64,000 nucleotides of DNA from Psychrobacter sp. 28M-43 (lineage in GTDB: Bacteria; Pseudomonadota; Gammaproteobacteria; Pseudomonadales; Moraxellaceae). A program made the translations under genes and the position numbers. Location of the stretch: NCBI RefSeq assembly GCF_014770435.1, contig NZ_CP061739.1, positions 1,736,001 to 1,800,000 of the forward strand, in the 5' to 3' direction. The notes under the pieces are model-generated. The model was not told where the DNA came from. It was given only the letters and a program-made list of their open reading frames with translations, and made no database searches. This document shows, piece by piece, positions 25,585 to 34,535 of the stretch (position 1 is its first letter; the number at the start of each line of letters is the position of its first letter).

Positions 25585-26362
25585 AAAATCATGGTCTAAG
25601 CGGCTATTATCTAAACGATTATGGCGATATTACTTGCGATTTTCTGAACGCATGGTGACGCTTTTTCGCATTATCAATATTACTTTTATACTAGGCTCCA
25701 CGTCTGTCATTTTAGTGATTATCAGCCTATTTACCCCGCTGTTTTCGCAAGCAATCGTTTATATCTTTTCCCTATTGCCGCTACCTGACATGCCTGCTGC
25801 TGCCATGAGCTCACCGCCTACTGCCTATGTAGTCTTAGGCGGCGGTCTGACCAATGACCACAACAACCAAATTATCTTGAATCGCTATAGTCTCAATCGT
25901 GCCCGTACCGCTGCAGGTGCTTACCATGACTTACCCCTACCGATCGTACTGAGTGGTGCTGAAGCTCCATGGCTCGGTCAATGGTTGATGGAACATGGTA
26001 TCGATGGACTGATCAGTGAAAATGCCAGCATGAATACATGTGAAAACGCCCGTTTTACGGCCAAACGTATTCCGCTACGCCATGTATATCTGATTACTGA
26101 TAGCTATCATATGGCACGTGCACGTAGACAGTTTGCTTTAAATGGTATCAATAGCACACCACTCCCTGCGCCACTGCCAGTTAGACGCGACTGGATGAAG
26201 CCTGCGCACAACTTAAGTCACTCACGGCGCGCTGTCTATGAGGTCGCAGCCTACCTGCGCGATGTGATACGTCCACAGATGGACTGCCGCCATGCCAATG
26301 ATGTGACTTCACAGCAGCTATTGACCCCAAGAGGCAGTGTTGCAAAAAACTCTGACGAATAA
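25544..26362 (+). CDS. DUF218 (YdcF/SanA/ElyC-type) envelope protein
   Basis: One or more hydrophobic segments (about 40-75) precede a DUF218 domain. Visible family features are AYVVLGGGL, LSGAEAPWLGQWL, a conserved SMNTCENA stretch and VYLITDSYHMARAR. Relatives such as ElyC and SanA affect envelope integrity and lipid-carrier or murein metabolism. Coupling to murB supports a peptidoglycan-related role by inference. Starts at 25544, 25565 and 25574 are possible; the later two shorten the overlap and seem more natural. Confidence 0.85.
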   Translation: MLMAQLDMLSMWPKKSWSKRLLSKRLWRYYLRFSERMVTLFRIINITFILGSTSVILVIISLFTPLFSQAIVYIFSLLPLPDMPAAAMSSPPTAYVVLGGGLTNDHNNQIILNRYSLNRARTAAGAYHDLPLPIVLSGAEAPWLGQWLMEHGIDGLISENASMNTCENARFTAKRIPLRHVYLITDSYHMARARRQFALNGINSTPLPAPLPVRRDWMKPAHNLSHSRRAVYEVAAYLRDVIRPQMDCRHANDVTSQQLLTPRGSVAKNSDE

Positions 26363-26439
26363 ACGTTAAAGATGTATACGATACTATTGAGAGACTCGTT
26401 CTAAATGCTACCGATCATCCACTACATCTGTGATGGGTG

Positions 26440-26445
26440 TATAAT
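26440..26445 (+). promoter_or_regulatory. Candidate -10 element for ccoS
   Basis: A perfect TATAAT lies 33 bases upstream of the ccoS ATG. No good -35 is seen at the right distance, so the call rests on one hexamer. Confidence 0.3.
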
Positions 26446-26477
26446 AACAAGAGACACTGCTATTTAAGAGATTTGCC

Positions 26478-26738
26478 ATGCTCAGTATATTTTTATTAAT
26501 TCCATTAAGTCTCATGCTGTTTGTGGTTGCTATTTGGGCAGTGCGTTATGCGGTCAAGTCAAATCAATTCGAAGATCTGGACAATGCATCACAGCGTATT
26601 ATATTGGATGACCGTCAAGAACGCCGCCAAACCATACAAGCTCATGAACGCTCAGCACCTACCCAGAAAAAATATGAAACAGTGGCAACTGATGGAAAAA
26701 ATGATAATTCTGAGATAGATAAAAACTCAGAAGTCTAA
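26478..26738 (+). CDS. ccoS: cbb3-type cytochrome oxidase assembly protein CcoS
   Basis: This small single-pass membrane protein (hydrophobic at about 3-24) has the typical AVKSNQFEDLDNASQRIILDD motif following the membrane segment. CcoS is needed to insert haem and copper cofactors into cbb3 oxidase. The tail (about 50-86) is polar and lineage-specific. The rest of the cco genes are not in the window; the next gene encodes a putative metal-handling membrane protein. Confidence 0.9.
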   Translation: MLSIFLLIPLSLMLFVVAIWAVRYAVKSNQFEDLDNASQRIILDDRQERRQTIQAHERSAPTQKKYETVATDGKNDNSEIDKNSEV

Positions 26739-26835
26739 TTTATCTACCTTATAAATGCGTAATTTATTGGTGCCGTTTTATCAAACAGTTCAGCACTAGC
26801 AAGTTCGCACTTTACCATTCTTAGGAGACGCATTC

Positions 26836-27735
26836 ATGACCATCGCTTTACTTGTGGCGGCATTACTAATGGGATTCTTTGGTTCACCGCATTGTTTAGG
26901 CATGTGTGGCGGTCTTGTGACCGCGTTTGGTCTGTCTATGAAGGATGTTAGCCCCGCCAAACGCCGTGCTTTGGTAGCCACTTACCATCTTGGGCGTTTA
27001 ACGAGTTACGCATTATTGGGTTTAATCGCAGGGCTTATCGGTATTACCGTATTAAAGCCATTGATGATGGGTAATAGTACACCGCGTATTTTATTGGGAT
27101 TGGTACTGGTATTCGTCGGTGTGACGATGCTTGGTGCGCCGTTTTTGACTAAGCTTGAACGTTTTGGTATGCGATTTTGGCAGTATCTTAGTCCATTGCG
27201 CCAAAAGGTATTTCCACTCAATACTTTTCCGCGCGCCCTAACAGCAGGTTTGCTTTGGGGCTTTTTGCCTTGTGGTTTGGTATATGGCGCTCTACTGATT
27301 GCGGTCGTTGCTCATAATCCACTAAGCGGTGCTGCGTTGATGTTTGTCTTTGGTCTAGGAACCATACCGATGTTGGTTGCGACGCACGAAACGGTCGGTT
27401 GGCTACGTGATAAGATCGGACGTTTTCGCTTAAGACAGTTAAACGGTGCGGTTATGGTAATATCAGGTTTGGCAGTAGCGGTCGTGCCGATGGTCATGGC
27501 AAATATGCATGGCAGCCATGGTGAGATGAATCATGGTAGCCACACTGCTATGATGTCTGATATGGGCTCTCATGATATGAGCCAAATGAATCATGATATG
27601 GATATGGCAGCAGACATGGATCATAACATGCAAAATATGGACAACCATATGGACCATAGCATGCATGACACGAGTGATGAATCAATGGACATGAATCACC
27701 ATGAGCATACTGAGATGATGGAACACGCTCAATAA
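26836..27735 (+). CDS. TauE/SafE-type (DsbD_2) membrane protein with Met/His-rich tail
   Basis: A six-helix-type membrane core (about 1-222) carries the family cysteine motifs SPHCLGMCGG (Cys20, Cys24) and GFLPCGLVYG. The protein then ends in a 76-residue hydrophilic tail holding 18 methionines and 14 histidines by hand count, much of it as MNH, MDH and HDM units. That composition resembles copper-binding tails. With ccoS directly upstream, a role in copper supply to cbb3 oxidase is plausible but inferred. It has a good AGGAG site and a terminator shared with the convergent helicase gene. Confidence 0.85.
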   Translation: MTIALLVAALLMGFFGSPHCLGMCGGLVTAFGLSMKDVSPAKRRALVATYHLGRLTSYALLGLIAGLIGITVLKPLMMGNSTPRILLGLVLVFVGVTMLGAPFLTKLERFGMRFWQYLSPLRQKVFPLNTFPRALTAGLLWGFLPCGLVYGALLIAVVAHNPLSGAALMFVFGLGTIPMLVATHETVGWLRDKIGRFRLRQLNGAVMVISGLAVAVVPMVMANMHGSHGEMNHGSHTAMMSDMGSHDMSQMNHDMDMAADMDHNMQNMDNHMDHSMHDTSDESMDMNHHEHTEMMEHAQ

Positions 27736-27771
27736 AATCATCTAAACAGATACTATTAACACTTAGCATAT

Positions 27772-27811
27772 AAAAAAGCCCTCAATACCATTTTCGATAT
27801 TGAGGGCTTTT
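27772..27811. terminator. Bidirectional terminator
   Basis: An inverted repeat of GCCCTCAATA with A and T tracts on either side lies between the converging TauE/SafE-type and DEAD-box genes. Confidence 0.93.
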
Positions 27812-27841
27812 GCTTGTTGAATAATGCTCAGTTTATAGCAA

Positions 27842-28996
27842 TTATTCCTGCCATTGCTCAAGCGTAAACTTGGTTTCTAAATGCTTCTCTAATGCCGGTA
27901 TATTAAAGGCATCATCCTCACTCACAAAGCTGATGCTAATACCTGTCTGTCCTGCACGGCCCGTACGACCGATACGGTGTACATAATCATCTGGCTGGTC
28001 AGGCAAAGTGAAGTTGACCACATGACTGATATCATCGACATGGATACCGCGCCCTGCTACATCTGTCGCCACCAAAATAGATGCATGACCATCTTTGAAA
28101 CGCTGTAAGTATTTCTCACGTTTTTGCTGAATGACATCACCTGAGAGCATCACAATATTATGCGCTTGACGCAGTTTGTGATATAGACGCTTTACTTGGT
28201 CTTTACGGTTGGCAAAGACGATGACCTTTTCTACTGCTTCATCACTGATAATACGCTGTAGGGCGTCTAGCTTTTGATCTTCTGTCAGCAAATAAAAATG
28301 CTGATCTACTAACTCGCTGGTCTTGTGTTCAGGCTCAATTTCAACAAACTGAGGCTCATGTAACCAACGGTAGGCCAAATTCATAACATCTTGGTTAAAG
28401 GTTGCAGAAAACAGTAAGCTTTGACGATCCGTATTGGCAGGCATTCGACCAACTAGGCGTTTGATATCAGGAATAAACCCCATATCTAGCATACGATCGG
28501 CTTCATCGAGTACCAGCACCTCTACTCTATCTAGATACACCATGCCTTTATTAGCAAGGTCAATTAGACGGCCAGGCGTCGCTACCAAGATATCAACGTA
28601 TTGACGTTCAAGCTCGTGCTGCTGAGTTTCATAGTTAGTACCGCCCATAATACAGACGCTATGTAGCGAGGTATATTTGGTTAATGCAATACAGTCATCA
28701 AATATTTGCTGAGCCAGTTCGCGAGTTGGCGCCATGACCACAGCGCGCGGCTCACCAAGATAGCGCTCTTCGTCGTTGGTAAATGGACGCTTAAGCAAGG
28801 CTTCCATAATAGTCAGTAGAAAAGTCGCTGTTTTACCTGTGCCCGTTTGTGCCTGTCCAATAGCATCTTGATGTGCCAATGTATGCGGTAGTATCTTTGC
28901 TTGAATGGGCGTCAATTCAGTAAAGCCTAGATCACTTACTGCACGCAGGGTCGCTGTTGAAAGTGGCAAATCAGTAAACGTTGTAAAATTGCTCAA
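27842..28996 (-). CDS. DEAD-box ATP-dependent RNA helicase (RhlB/RhlE-like)
   Basis: It is a compact 384-residue helicase with the full motif set: Q motif around FTELTPIQ, Walker A AQTGTGKT, PTRELAQ, DEAD in VLDEADRM, SAT in LFSATF, VATDVAGRGIH and HRIGRTGRAG. There is almost no C-terminal extension, which makes it closest in layout to RhlB-type helicases of the degradosome; this subfamily call is tentative. It probably unwinds structured RNA in decay or ribosome assembly. A cold-shock gene lies upstream on the same strand. Confidence 0.92.
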   Translation of the reverse strand: MSNFTTFTDLPLSTATLRAVSDLGFTELTPIQAKILPHTLAHQDAIGQAQTGTGKTATFLLTIMEALLKRPFTNDEERYLGEPRAVVMAPTRELAQQIFDDCIALTKYTSLHSVCIMGGTNYETQQHELERQYVDILVATPGRLIDLANKGMVYLDRVEVLVLDEADRMLDMGFIPDIKRLVGRMPANTDRQSLLFSATFNQDVMNLAYRWLHEPQFVEIEPEHKTSELVDQHFYLLTEDQKLDALQRIISDEAVEKVIVFANRKDQVKRLYHKLRQAHNIVMLSGDVIQQKREKYLQRFKDGHASILVATDVAGRGIHVDDISHVVNFTLPDQPDDYVHRIGRTGRAGQTGISISFVSEDDAFNIPALEKHLETKFTLEQWQE

Positions 28997-29145
28997 AAAA
29001 ATATCCTTTTAAATGAATTACTTGTATTTTATTAATTATAAATAGGCTCACAATGAACCTTTATAGTGTCGAGTGTAGTGTTTAAACCGTGAGCAGTAAG
29101 AGTAGATTTATCAAGTCTGCAAACTACCATCAGACATATAGGCAT

Positions 29146-29225
29146 AAAAAAAGCCAAGCCCGAATCCAACCCTACCAAATATGCTGCAGTTCACTCAACA
29201 TAGGTAAGATAAGATGGGCTTGACT
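29146..29225 (-). terminator. Terminator of the cold-shock gene
   Basis: On the minus strand GTCAAGCCC (29224-29216) pairs with GGGCTTGGC (29161-29153) apart from one mismatch, closing a long arm. A run of T follows. Confidence 0.65.
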
Positions 29226-29286
29226 CAGTAGTATATCAGTAGTTTGTACAGACATTATAACTAAACCGCTTTAATGTCTGGGTAAA

Positions 29287-29502
29287 TTACTCTTCTATCT
29301 TTCTGACTTCTTCAGCTTGCAGACCTTTGTCACCTTCTACTACGCTGAACTCAACTTTTTCGCCATCTTTTAGAGAACGATAGCCATCACCCTGAATCGC
29401 GCGGAAATGGACAAAAATATCTTCTCCGCTGTCACGTTGAATGAAACCAAAGCCTTTTGAGTCATTAAACCACTTAACGATACCTTGCTCACGAGCTGAC
29501 AT
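29287..29502 (-). CDS. Cold-shock domain protein (CspA family)
   Basis: This 71-residue single-domain nucleic-acid chaperone has RNP1 KGFGFIQ and RNP2 DIFVHF, with the opening [15 protein letters not shown]. Such proteins melt RNA secondary structure at low temperature. The ribosome binding site TAGGAAGT on the minus strand is strong. Its upstream region is long, fitting a long regulatory 5' leader as in E. coli cspA. The closely placed RNA helicase fits a shared cold-adaptation theme. Confidence 0.96.
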   Translation of the reverse strand: MSAREQGIVKWFNDSKGFGFIQRDSGEDIFVHFRAIQGDGYRSLKDGEKVEFSVVEGDKGLQAEEVRKIEE

Positions 29503-29947
29503 AATATTACTTCCTAAAAAAGTCCGCTTAGCCCTAGCTTCCTTTGCGACATTGCATATAAACAGGGTCTAAGATTATGAAATCAAAAATTAAGAGTATT
29601 ACTACTCTACTTACCATCATCTATGTAGTACTTTAATTACCTACATAGTATTTCCATAACAAATTCGCCAAACGCACTTATCGTCATGAAATTTGATGAT
29701 AGCAACAAACTTGCAATATTTATTGCATAAAAAATATCATAGCACGGGTTTTTAGCAACATAAAGACTTTTAATATGCTTTTTAATATCTAAATAATTTT
29801 TTAGACAAATTTTTATAACCTAGCTATCAAGCTGTTATGATAAAGAGCAAAATGCGTTGAAGCTGGTTTAGTCCGGTGACCCGCACCTTAGATTATTCAT
29901 ATATTATAATAAATTATTAATATCGCTCAATAGTTACCGAGACCATT
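29503..29947. other. Cold-shock gene leader and aroQ upstream region
   Basis: On the minus strand an extended -10 (TGCTATGAT; hexamer at 29741-29736) would start a leader of about 225 bases before the cold-shock ATG. The AT-rich leader has short inverted repeats. The aroQ side shows no clear promoter. Confidence 0.4.
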
Positions 29948-30484
29948 ATGACCTCCTTTACTCCATCAAAAACAGCCGAACAATCGACTAACGAAAATTC
30001 AAATCAAATATTGACTCATAAATTACTACTAGTAAATGGGGTAAATCTAAATTTACTAGGTAAGAGGGAACCGCACATTTATGGTCATACGACACTTGCT
30101 GATATAGAAAAGCAACTAGTTGAGCACGCCGCTCGCCACGGTGTAGAGTTAATATGTATACAGTCCAACCATGAAGGTAAGCTAGTAGACGACATTCAGC
30201 ATCATGGATTATTGGCGGATAAGTCTGCCCAAGTTGATGCTATTATTATTAATCCAGCTGCATTTACGCATACTTCAGTGGCTTTGCGCGACGCGCTATT
30301 GGCCACCCAAAAACCATTTATAGAAGTACATTTATCCAATGTTCATGCCCGTGAGCCTTTCCGCCATCATTCATATCTAAGTGATATTGCAGTCGGAGTT
30401 ATTTGCGGCTTGGGACAATTGGGTTATCAAATGGCGCTTGATTACTGGTTGAGCAATATGTATGCAGTTGACACAAACAAATGA
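29948..30484 (+). CDS. aroQ: Type II 3-dehydroquinate dehydratase AroQ
   Basis: It dehydrates 3-dehydroquinate in the shikimate pathway. Type II motifs are present: [16 protein letters not shown] with the active-site loop Arg/Tyr region, [26 protein letters not shown] and [18 protein letters not shown]. The first 26 residues are a Ser/Thr/Asn-rich extension not found in the roughly 150-residue family core. The gene appears to be alone. Confidence 0.94.
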   Translation: MTSFTPSKTAEQSTNENSNQILTHKLLLVNGVNLNLLGKREPHIYGHTTLADIEKQLVEHAARHGVELICIQSNHEGKLVDDIQHHGLLADKSAQVDAIIINPAAFTHTSVALRDALLATQKPFIEVHLSNVHAREPFRHHSYLSDIAVGVICGLGQLGYQMALDYWLSNMYAVDTNK

Positions 30485-30607
30485 TATGACGGCGCTTACT
30501 TTTTTATAAATGATTACTCGCGTCTTCACACATTAGTCAAACAGTAATCTTGCAATTAAAATAATAGAATTACGACTGAGCAAACAACCCATTATACGGT
30601 GACATGA

Positions 30608-31909
30608 ATGGCAAAATCGTCCGGAAAACGCTTTATGAAACTCGCTGGCATGACAGCGAGTATTGCTGGCAAAGCCGCCAAAAACTCATTTAAGCATCTC
30701 TCAAGTGACGAAGAAAAACGTCTGCAAGCTCGCTCAGACCTGATGCAAGACGTGGGCGTTCAAATTGCCGAGACATTGGGTGAGATGAAAGGCGCGGTAA
30801 TGAAGGTCGGACAGATTGCTTCACAATATAAGGATGTTTTCCCGCCTGAGGTTGCGTCAGCACTCGAAAAGCTACAGAAAGATGCGCCGCCAATGCCGTA
30901 TGCGCAGATACAAGCCCAAGTTGAACGTGAATTGAAAGCGCCTATTTTAGAATTATTCAGCGAGTTTGAAGAGACACCTTTTGCCGCAGCATCTATTGGA
31001 CAAGTGCACAAAGCGACGTTGCCATCGGGTCAAAAAGTAGTGGTCAAAGTCCAGTATCCTGATGTCGATGAAAACTGTGATAGCGATCTCAAACAAGTAC
31101 GTATGGCATTAAAAATCGCTGGCGTGCTCAATATGAGTAAACAATTACAAGAGCAGCTTTTTAATGAGATTCGCCAGAGCTTGCATGATGAATTGGACTA
31201 TGTCAAAGAAGCTCATAACTTACGCGTGTTTGGTGCTTTTCATGCAGAAGATGAAGGCCTTATTATTCCCAAAGTGATTAGCAGCCATTCTTCTAGACGG
31301 ATTTTAACGCTGACCGAAGAGATGGGAGAGACATTGACTGTCGCCGCGACGTGGGACAATGACGTCAAACAAAAAATAGCAGAGCGTCTGTTTCATTTTA
31401 CCGCAGGGCAGCTGTTTGGGTTGTACCGTATGCACTGCGACCCTCATCCAGGTAACTTTGCGTTCCGTCATGACGGCAGTGTCGTGGCATATGATTTTGG
31501 GGGTATCCGCAGTTATAGTGATAGCGAAGTGCAGCTATTTAAACGCTTTGTCAAACATGCGCTAAGAGGTGACGTTACTGCACTTGAGCAAGATTTGATT
31601 GCCCTAGATATTCGCCGCGAAGATGACAAAAACATCCCTGGTGATTTTTATGAAAAGTGGCTATCTATCGGACTCAAACCTTTATCCATTAGCCCCTATC
31701 AAGAAGGCGAATTTGATTTTGGCAGTAGCCAAGTCCATCACGAGGCCATTGCACAGATGCGTACATCTTTAAAGTACTTTGGTCAGTTTCAACCCTCAGC
31801 TACCACTATGATGCTAGACCGTACTGTATCAGGACAGTACTGGAATCTGGTCAATCTAGGCGTCGAGATCGACCTGTCACCACTGGTTGATGAATATATC
31901 GATGCGTAG
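30608..31909 (+). CDS. ABC1/UbiB-family atypical kinase (AarF-like)
   Basis: The 433-residue protein carries the UbiB/ADCK signatures: the N-terminal KxGQ motif in GAVMKVGQIASQY, the AAxSIGQVH element PFAAASIGQVHKA, the lysine strand VVVKVQYPDV, and the catalytic-loop HCDPHPGNF followed by VAYDFGG. Family members support ubiquinone synthesis or lipid-linked quinone extraction. There is no C-terminal membrane anchor of the UbiB type, so it may belong to a different ABC1 subgroup. Confidence 0.9.
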   Translation: MAKSSGKRFMKLAGMTASIAGKAAKNSFKHLSSDEEKRLQARSDLMQDVGVQIAETLGEMKGAVMKVGQIASQYKDVFPPEVASALEKLQKDAPPMPYAQIQAQVERELKAPILELFSEFEETPFAAASIGQVHKATLPSGQKVVVKVQYPDVDENCDSDLKQVRMALKIAGVLNMSKQLQEQLFNEIRQSLHDELDYVKEAHNLRVFGAFHAEDEGLIIPKVISSHSSRRILTLTEEMGETLTVAATWDNDVKQKIAERLFHFTAGQLFGLYRMHCDPHPGNFAFRHDGSVVAYDFGGIRSYSDSEVQLFKRFVKHALRGDVTALEQDLIALDIRREDDKNIPGDFYEKWLSIGLKPLSISPYQEGEFDFGSSQVHHEAIAQMRTSLKYFGQFQPSATTMMLDRTVSGQYWNLVNLGVEIDLSPLVDEYIDA

Positions 31910-31942
31910 TAGGTATATTGACTGCCACGATTAAATCTATCT

Positions 31943-32773
31943 TTAGATATGTAGCGCATGTCCACAACGATCGCAAAAGTCTGCCCCTACTGCATGGCCG
32001 AATTTACCACAGTTTGGACAAGTCACTGGGTTCAACTGTGGACGCATGTTACGCGCTAACTCTGACGTAAAAATACCTGTTGGTACCGCAATAATCGAAT
32101 AACCCGTGATCATGACCATGGTTGCAATTGCTTGGCCAAGCGGTGTTTTGGGTGACATGTCACCGTAGCCTACTGTCGTCATGGTGACAACTGCCCAGTA
32201 AATAGACAATGGAATACTGGTAAATCCATTTTCCGGCCCTTCTACCACATAAATAATTGAACCAAAGATGGTTACTAACAATACAAGCGATAGGAAGAAA
32301 ACCGTGATTTTCTGCTGACTGGTTTTTAATGCAGACGCTAAAAACCCAGCCTGCTGCATATAGGCCTTGAGCTTAAGAACGCGGAACACACGTAAAATAC
32401 GTAATACCCGTATCACGAGTAGATACTGCACGCCCACAAACATGAGGCTCAAATAACTTGGCAATACAGACAGTAAGTCTACTATCCCAAAGAAACTAAA
32501 AGCATAGCGTAAGCGGTTGGGTGCTGAAAATAGCCTTAACGCATACTCAATGGTAAACAAAATGGTAAAAAACCACTCTGCATAAAAGAACAACGTGCCA
32601 TACTGCAAACGCATATATAGCACACTATCAAGCATGACGACGGCCACACTGGCTAAAATTGCAATCAGCAATACAATATCAAAGAGCTTACCCAGACGAG
32701 TATCTGTGCCTTCAATAATGATATGCGTACGGTTACGCAAGTGTGTAAGAGCTTCGGCGGTTGGTTGCTTCAT
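31943..32773 (-). CDS. Voltage-gated-type potassium channel with C-terminal zinc ribbon
   Basis: Six hydrophobic segments span about residues 25-240. The S4-like helix is Arg-rich (RVLRILRVFRVLKLK) and the pore loop has the K+ selectivity filter TTVGYGD. The last 40 residues contain two CxxC pairs (CPNCGKFGH and CDRCGHAL), a probable zinc ribbon. It is probably an inner-membrane K+ channel. It converges on the ABC1 kinase gene with only 33 bases between them. Confidence 0.93.
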   Translation of the reverse strand: MKQPTAEALTHLRNRTHIIIEGTDTRLGKLFDIVLLIAILASVAVVMLDSVLYMRLQYGTLFFYAEWFFTILFTIEYALRLFSAPNRLRYAFSFFGIVDLLSVLPSYLSLMFVGVQYLLVIRVLRILRVFRVLKLKAYMQQAGFLASALKTSQQKITVFFLSLVLLVTIFGSIIYVVEGPENGFTSIPLSIYWAVVTMTTVGYGDMSPKTPLGQAIATMVMITGYSIIAVPTGIFTSELARNMRPQLNPVTCPNCGKFGHAVGADFCDRCGHALHI

Positions 32774-33090
32774 AGAATCAGTACTTTATAAAATCAATGG
32801 CTTGATAGCACGCAATGACTTAAAATGTGATGGATAAGGGCAAGTTGGTCAAAATAGCTAAAACTGGTTTATAATATCGCTCACCTATCACAGTGAATAC
32901 AATCTATAAGTTGCCACAGTGTAGCAAAAAAGCACTCTCAACAACATACAAATCGTTAACGTGCCAGTAGCGCTACTACCTCAAATAGACAAAGTAATGA
33001 TAGTATAAAATCAGGCAATCAGATACCGAAGGTTGTTGTTAATCACTTTTTTTACCCATAAAAATAGTACGTAGAACTTAAGGATGTTAT
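32774..33090. other. Divergent upstream region of the channel gene and yebC
   Basis: No gene is seen. The region contains the promoters of both genes but no confidently spaced hexamers. An AAGGATG ribosome binding site precedes yebC. Confidence 0.4.
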
Positions 33091-33840
33091 ATGGCAGGCC
33101 ATTCAAAATGGGCAAATATTAAACACCGTAAAGCCCGTCAGGATGCAGTAAGGGGTAAGATATTTACCAAGATTATTCGCGAAATCGTTTCAGCTGCCAA
33201 ACAAGGCGATCCCGATCCTGACAAAAACCCACGCTTACGTGCCGTTATCGAAAAAGCCCTATCCGTCAATATGACGCGCGACACAATTAATCGTGCTGTC
33301 GACCGTGGTACAGGTGGCGGCGATAATGAAAACATGGAAGAAGTCAGTTATGAGGGTTATGGTGTTGGTGGTGTGGCTGTATTGGTCGAAACCATGACGG
33401 ATAATCTTAACCGTACGGTCAGTGAAGTACGTCATGCTTTTACCAAAAATGATGGTAATCTTGGCACATCAGGTTCAGTGGCGTATCTATTCACTAAACG
33501 TGGCGAAATCACTTTTAACGATGTTAGTTTAGAAGATGAGGTCATGCTCGTTGCACTAGATGCGGGCGCCGTTGATATCGAAAATGATGGTGAAAGCTTG
33601 CTCGTTATCACTGAATGGGAAAGTTTCGGTCAAGTTCAAGATGCCCTTAATGCGGCCGGTCTGATTTCTGACAACGCCGAGGTCACTATGTCACCATCTA
33701 CCACGGCTGAGATCGACAATGTCGATGATGCTGAAAAGATCATGAAGATGATTGATATGCTAGAAGATGCTGATGATGTACAAGAAGTTTATACTAACGT
33801 GAACTTCTCTGCTGAGGTCATGGCTCAGCTTGAAGCATAA
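33091..33840 (+). CDS. YebC/PmpR (TACO1-type) regulatory protein
   Basis: This 249-residue member of the YebC family has the signature opening [18 protein letters not shown], then FTKIIREI and DRGTGG blocks. Members have been described both as DNA-binding regulators and as ribosome-associated factors that relieve stalling on proline stretches. The sequence alone cannot choose between these roles. It is a single gene followed by a strong terminator. Confidence 0.95.
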   Translation: MAGHSKWANIKHRKARQDAVRGKIFTKIIREIVSAAKQGDPDPDKNPRLRAVIEKALSVNMTRDTINRAVDRGTGGGDNENMEEVSYEGYGVGGVAVLVETMTDNLNRTVSEVRHAFTKNDGNLGTSGSVAYLFTKRGEITFNDVSLEDEVMLVALDAGAVDIENDGESLLVITEWESFGQVQDALNAAGLISDNAEVTMSPSTTAEIDNVDDAEKIMKMIDMLEDADDVQEVYTNVNFSAEVMAQLEA

Positions 33841-33858
33841 ACTTATTAATTGTTCAGT

Positions 33859-33896
33859 AAAAAGGGCCAGATGCTAAAAGTATTTGGCCCTTTTTT
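33859..33896 (+). terminator. Rho-independent terminator after yebC
   Basis: An AAAAGGGCCA arm pairs with TGGCCCTTTT, followed by T6. The minus-strand A run could also serve the convergent ogt gene. Confidence 0.92.
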
Positions 33897-33914
33897 ATTA
33901 AGATAGATTTAGTT

Positions 33915-34481
33915 TTACGTCCAACTTCCTTCTAATGCTAGTAAATACTCTTTTTTATCTAGCCCGCCTGTATAGCCACCGAGCTTACCGTCGCTTGCAA
34001 TCACTCGATGACAAGGCACGATAATGCTAAAAGGATTTTTTCCATTGGCCTGCGCAACCGCACGGAATCCCTTTGGACTGTTGACACGCTGCGCGAGTGT
34101 GGCATAGCTGATGGTTTCGCCATACTCAATACCTTGTAGTGCCTGCCATACTCTTTGCTGGAACTCAGTACCCATAGAGAAGTCTAAAGGCAAATCCAAT
34201 GTCTTACGTTTACCATCAGCATAGTCTTTAAGTTGAAAAATCGTTTCTATTAATAACGCTTGAGCAGGTTCATTCATGCTTAGGCTATTTTTATCTATAA
34301 AGGTAAAGTCTTCATCTGTCAGACCATAGTACTTTTTAAGTTTAGGTACAGATTTTGAGCTATGCCATGAGTTACCTGCCAGCAGCCAGTTGGCTTCAAC
34401 GAGCATAGGCTGACCATGTTCATTGATACGAGCAATCAGTGTTAATAGATGTGACCCAAAGGATGCTGTGGTAACTATCAT
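33915..34481 (-). CDS. ogt: Methylated-DNA--protein-cysteine methyltransferase
   Basis: A suicide enzyme that transfers alkyl groups from O6-alkylguanine to its own cysteine. The active site IVPCHRVI lies in the last third, flanked by VAQANGKNP and the GGYTGGLDKKEYLLALE ending. The N-terminal domain (about 1-95) is poorly conserved, as in Ogt-type enzymes. At 188 residues it is slightly longer than average. It follows ftsY by 54 bases on the same strand and may be co-transcribed. Confidence 0.93.
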   Translation of the reverse strand: MIVTTASFGSHLLTLIARINEHGQPMLVEANWLLAGNSWHSSKSVPKLKKYYGLTDEDFTFIDKNSLSMNEPAQALLIETIFQLKDYADGKRKTLDLPLDFSMGTEFQQRVWQALQGIEYGETISYATLAQRVNSPKGFRAVAQANGKNPFSIIVPCHRVIASDGKLGGYTGGLDKKEYLLALEGSWT

Positions 34482-34535
34482 AGCGTCTACTTCCCTATTC
34501 TTTTAAAAATGATTTACCAGATAAAACTGGCTATC

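Noticed and set aside
27463..27769. Two overlapping minus-strand ORFs rich in His, Ile and Cys/Tyr
   Set aside because: They are the complement of the repetitive Met/His tail of the TauE/SafE-type gene, a composition artefact.
29870..29900. GC-rich patch before aroQ considered as a tRNA fragment
   Set aside because: No cloverleaf or T-loop motif can be drawn.
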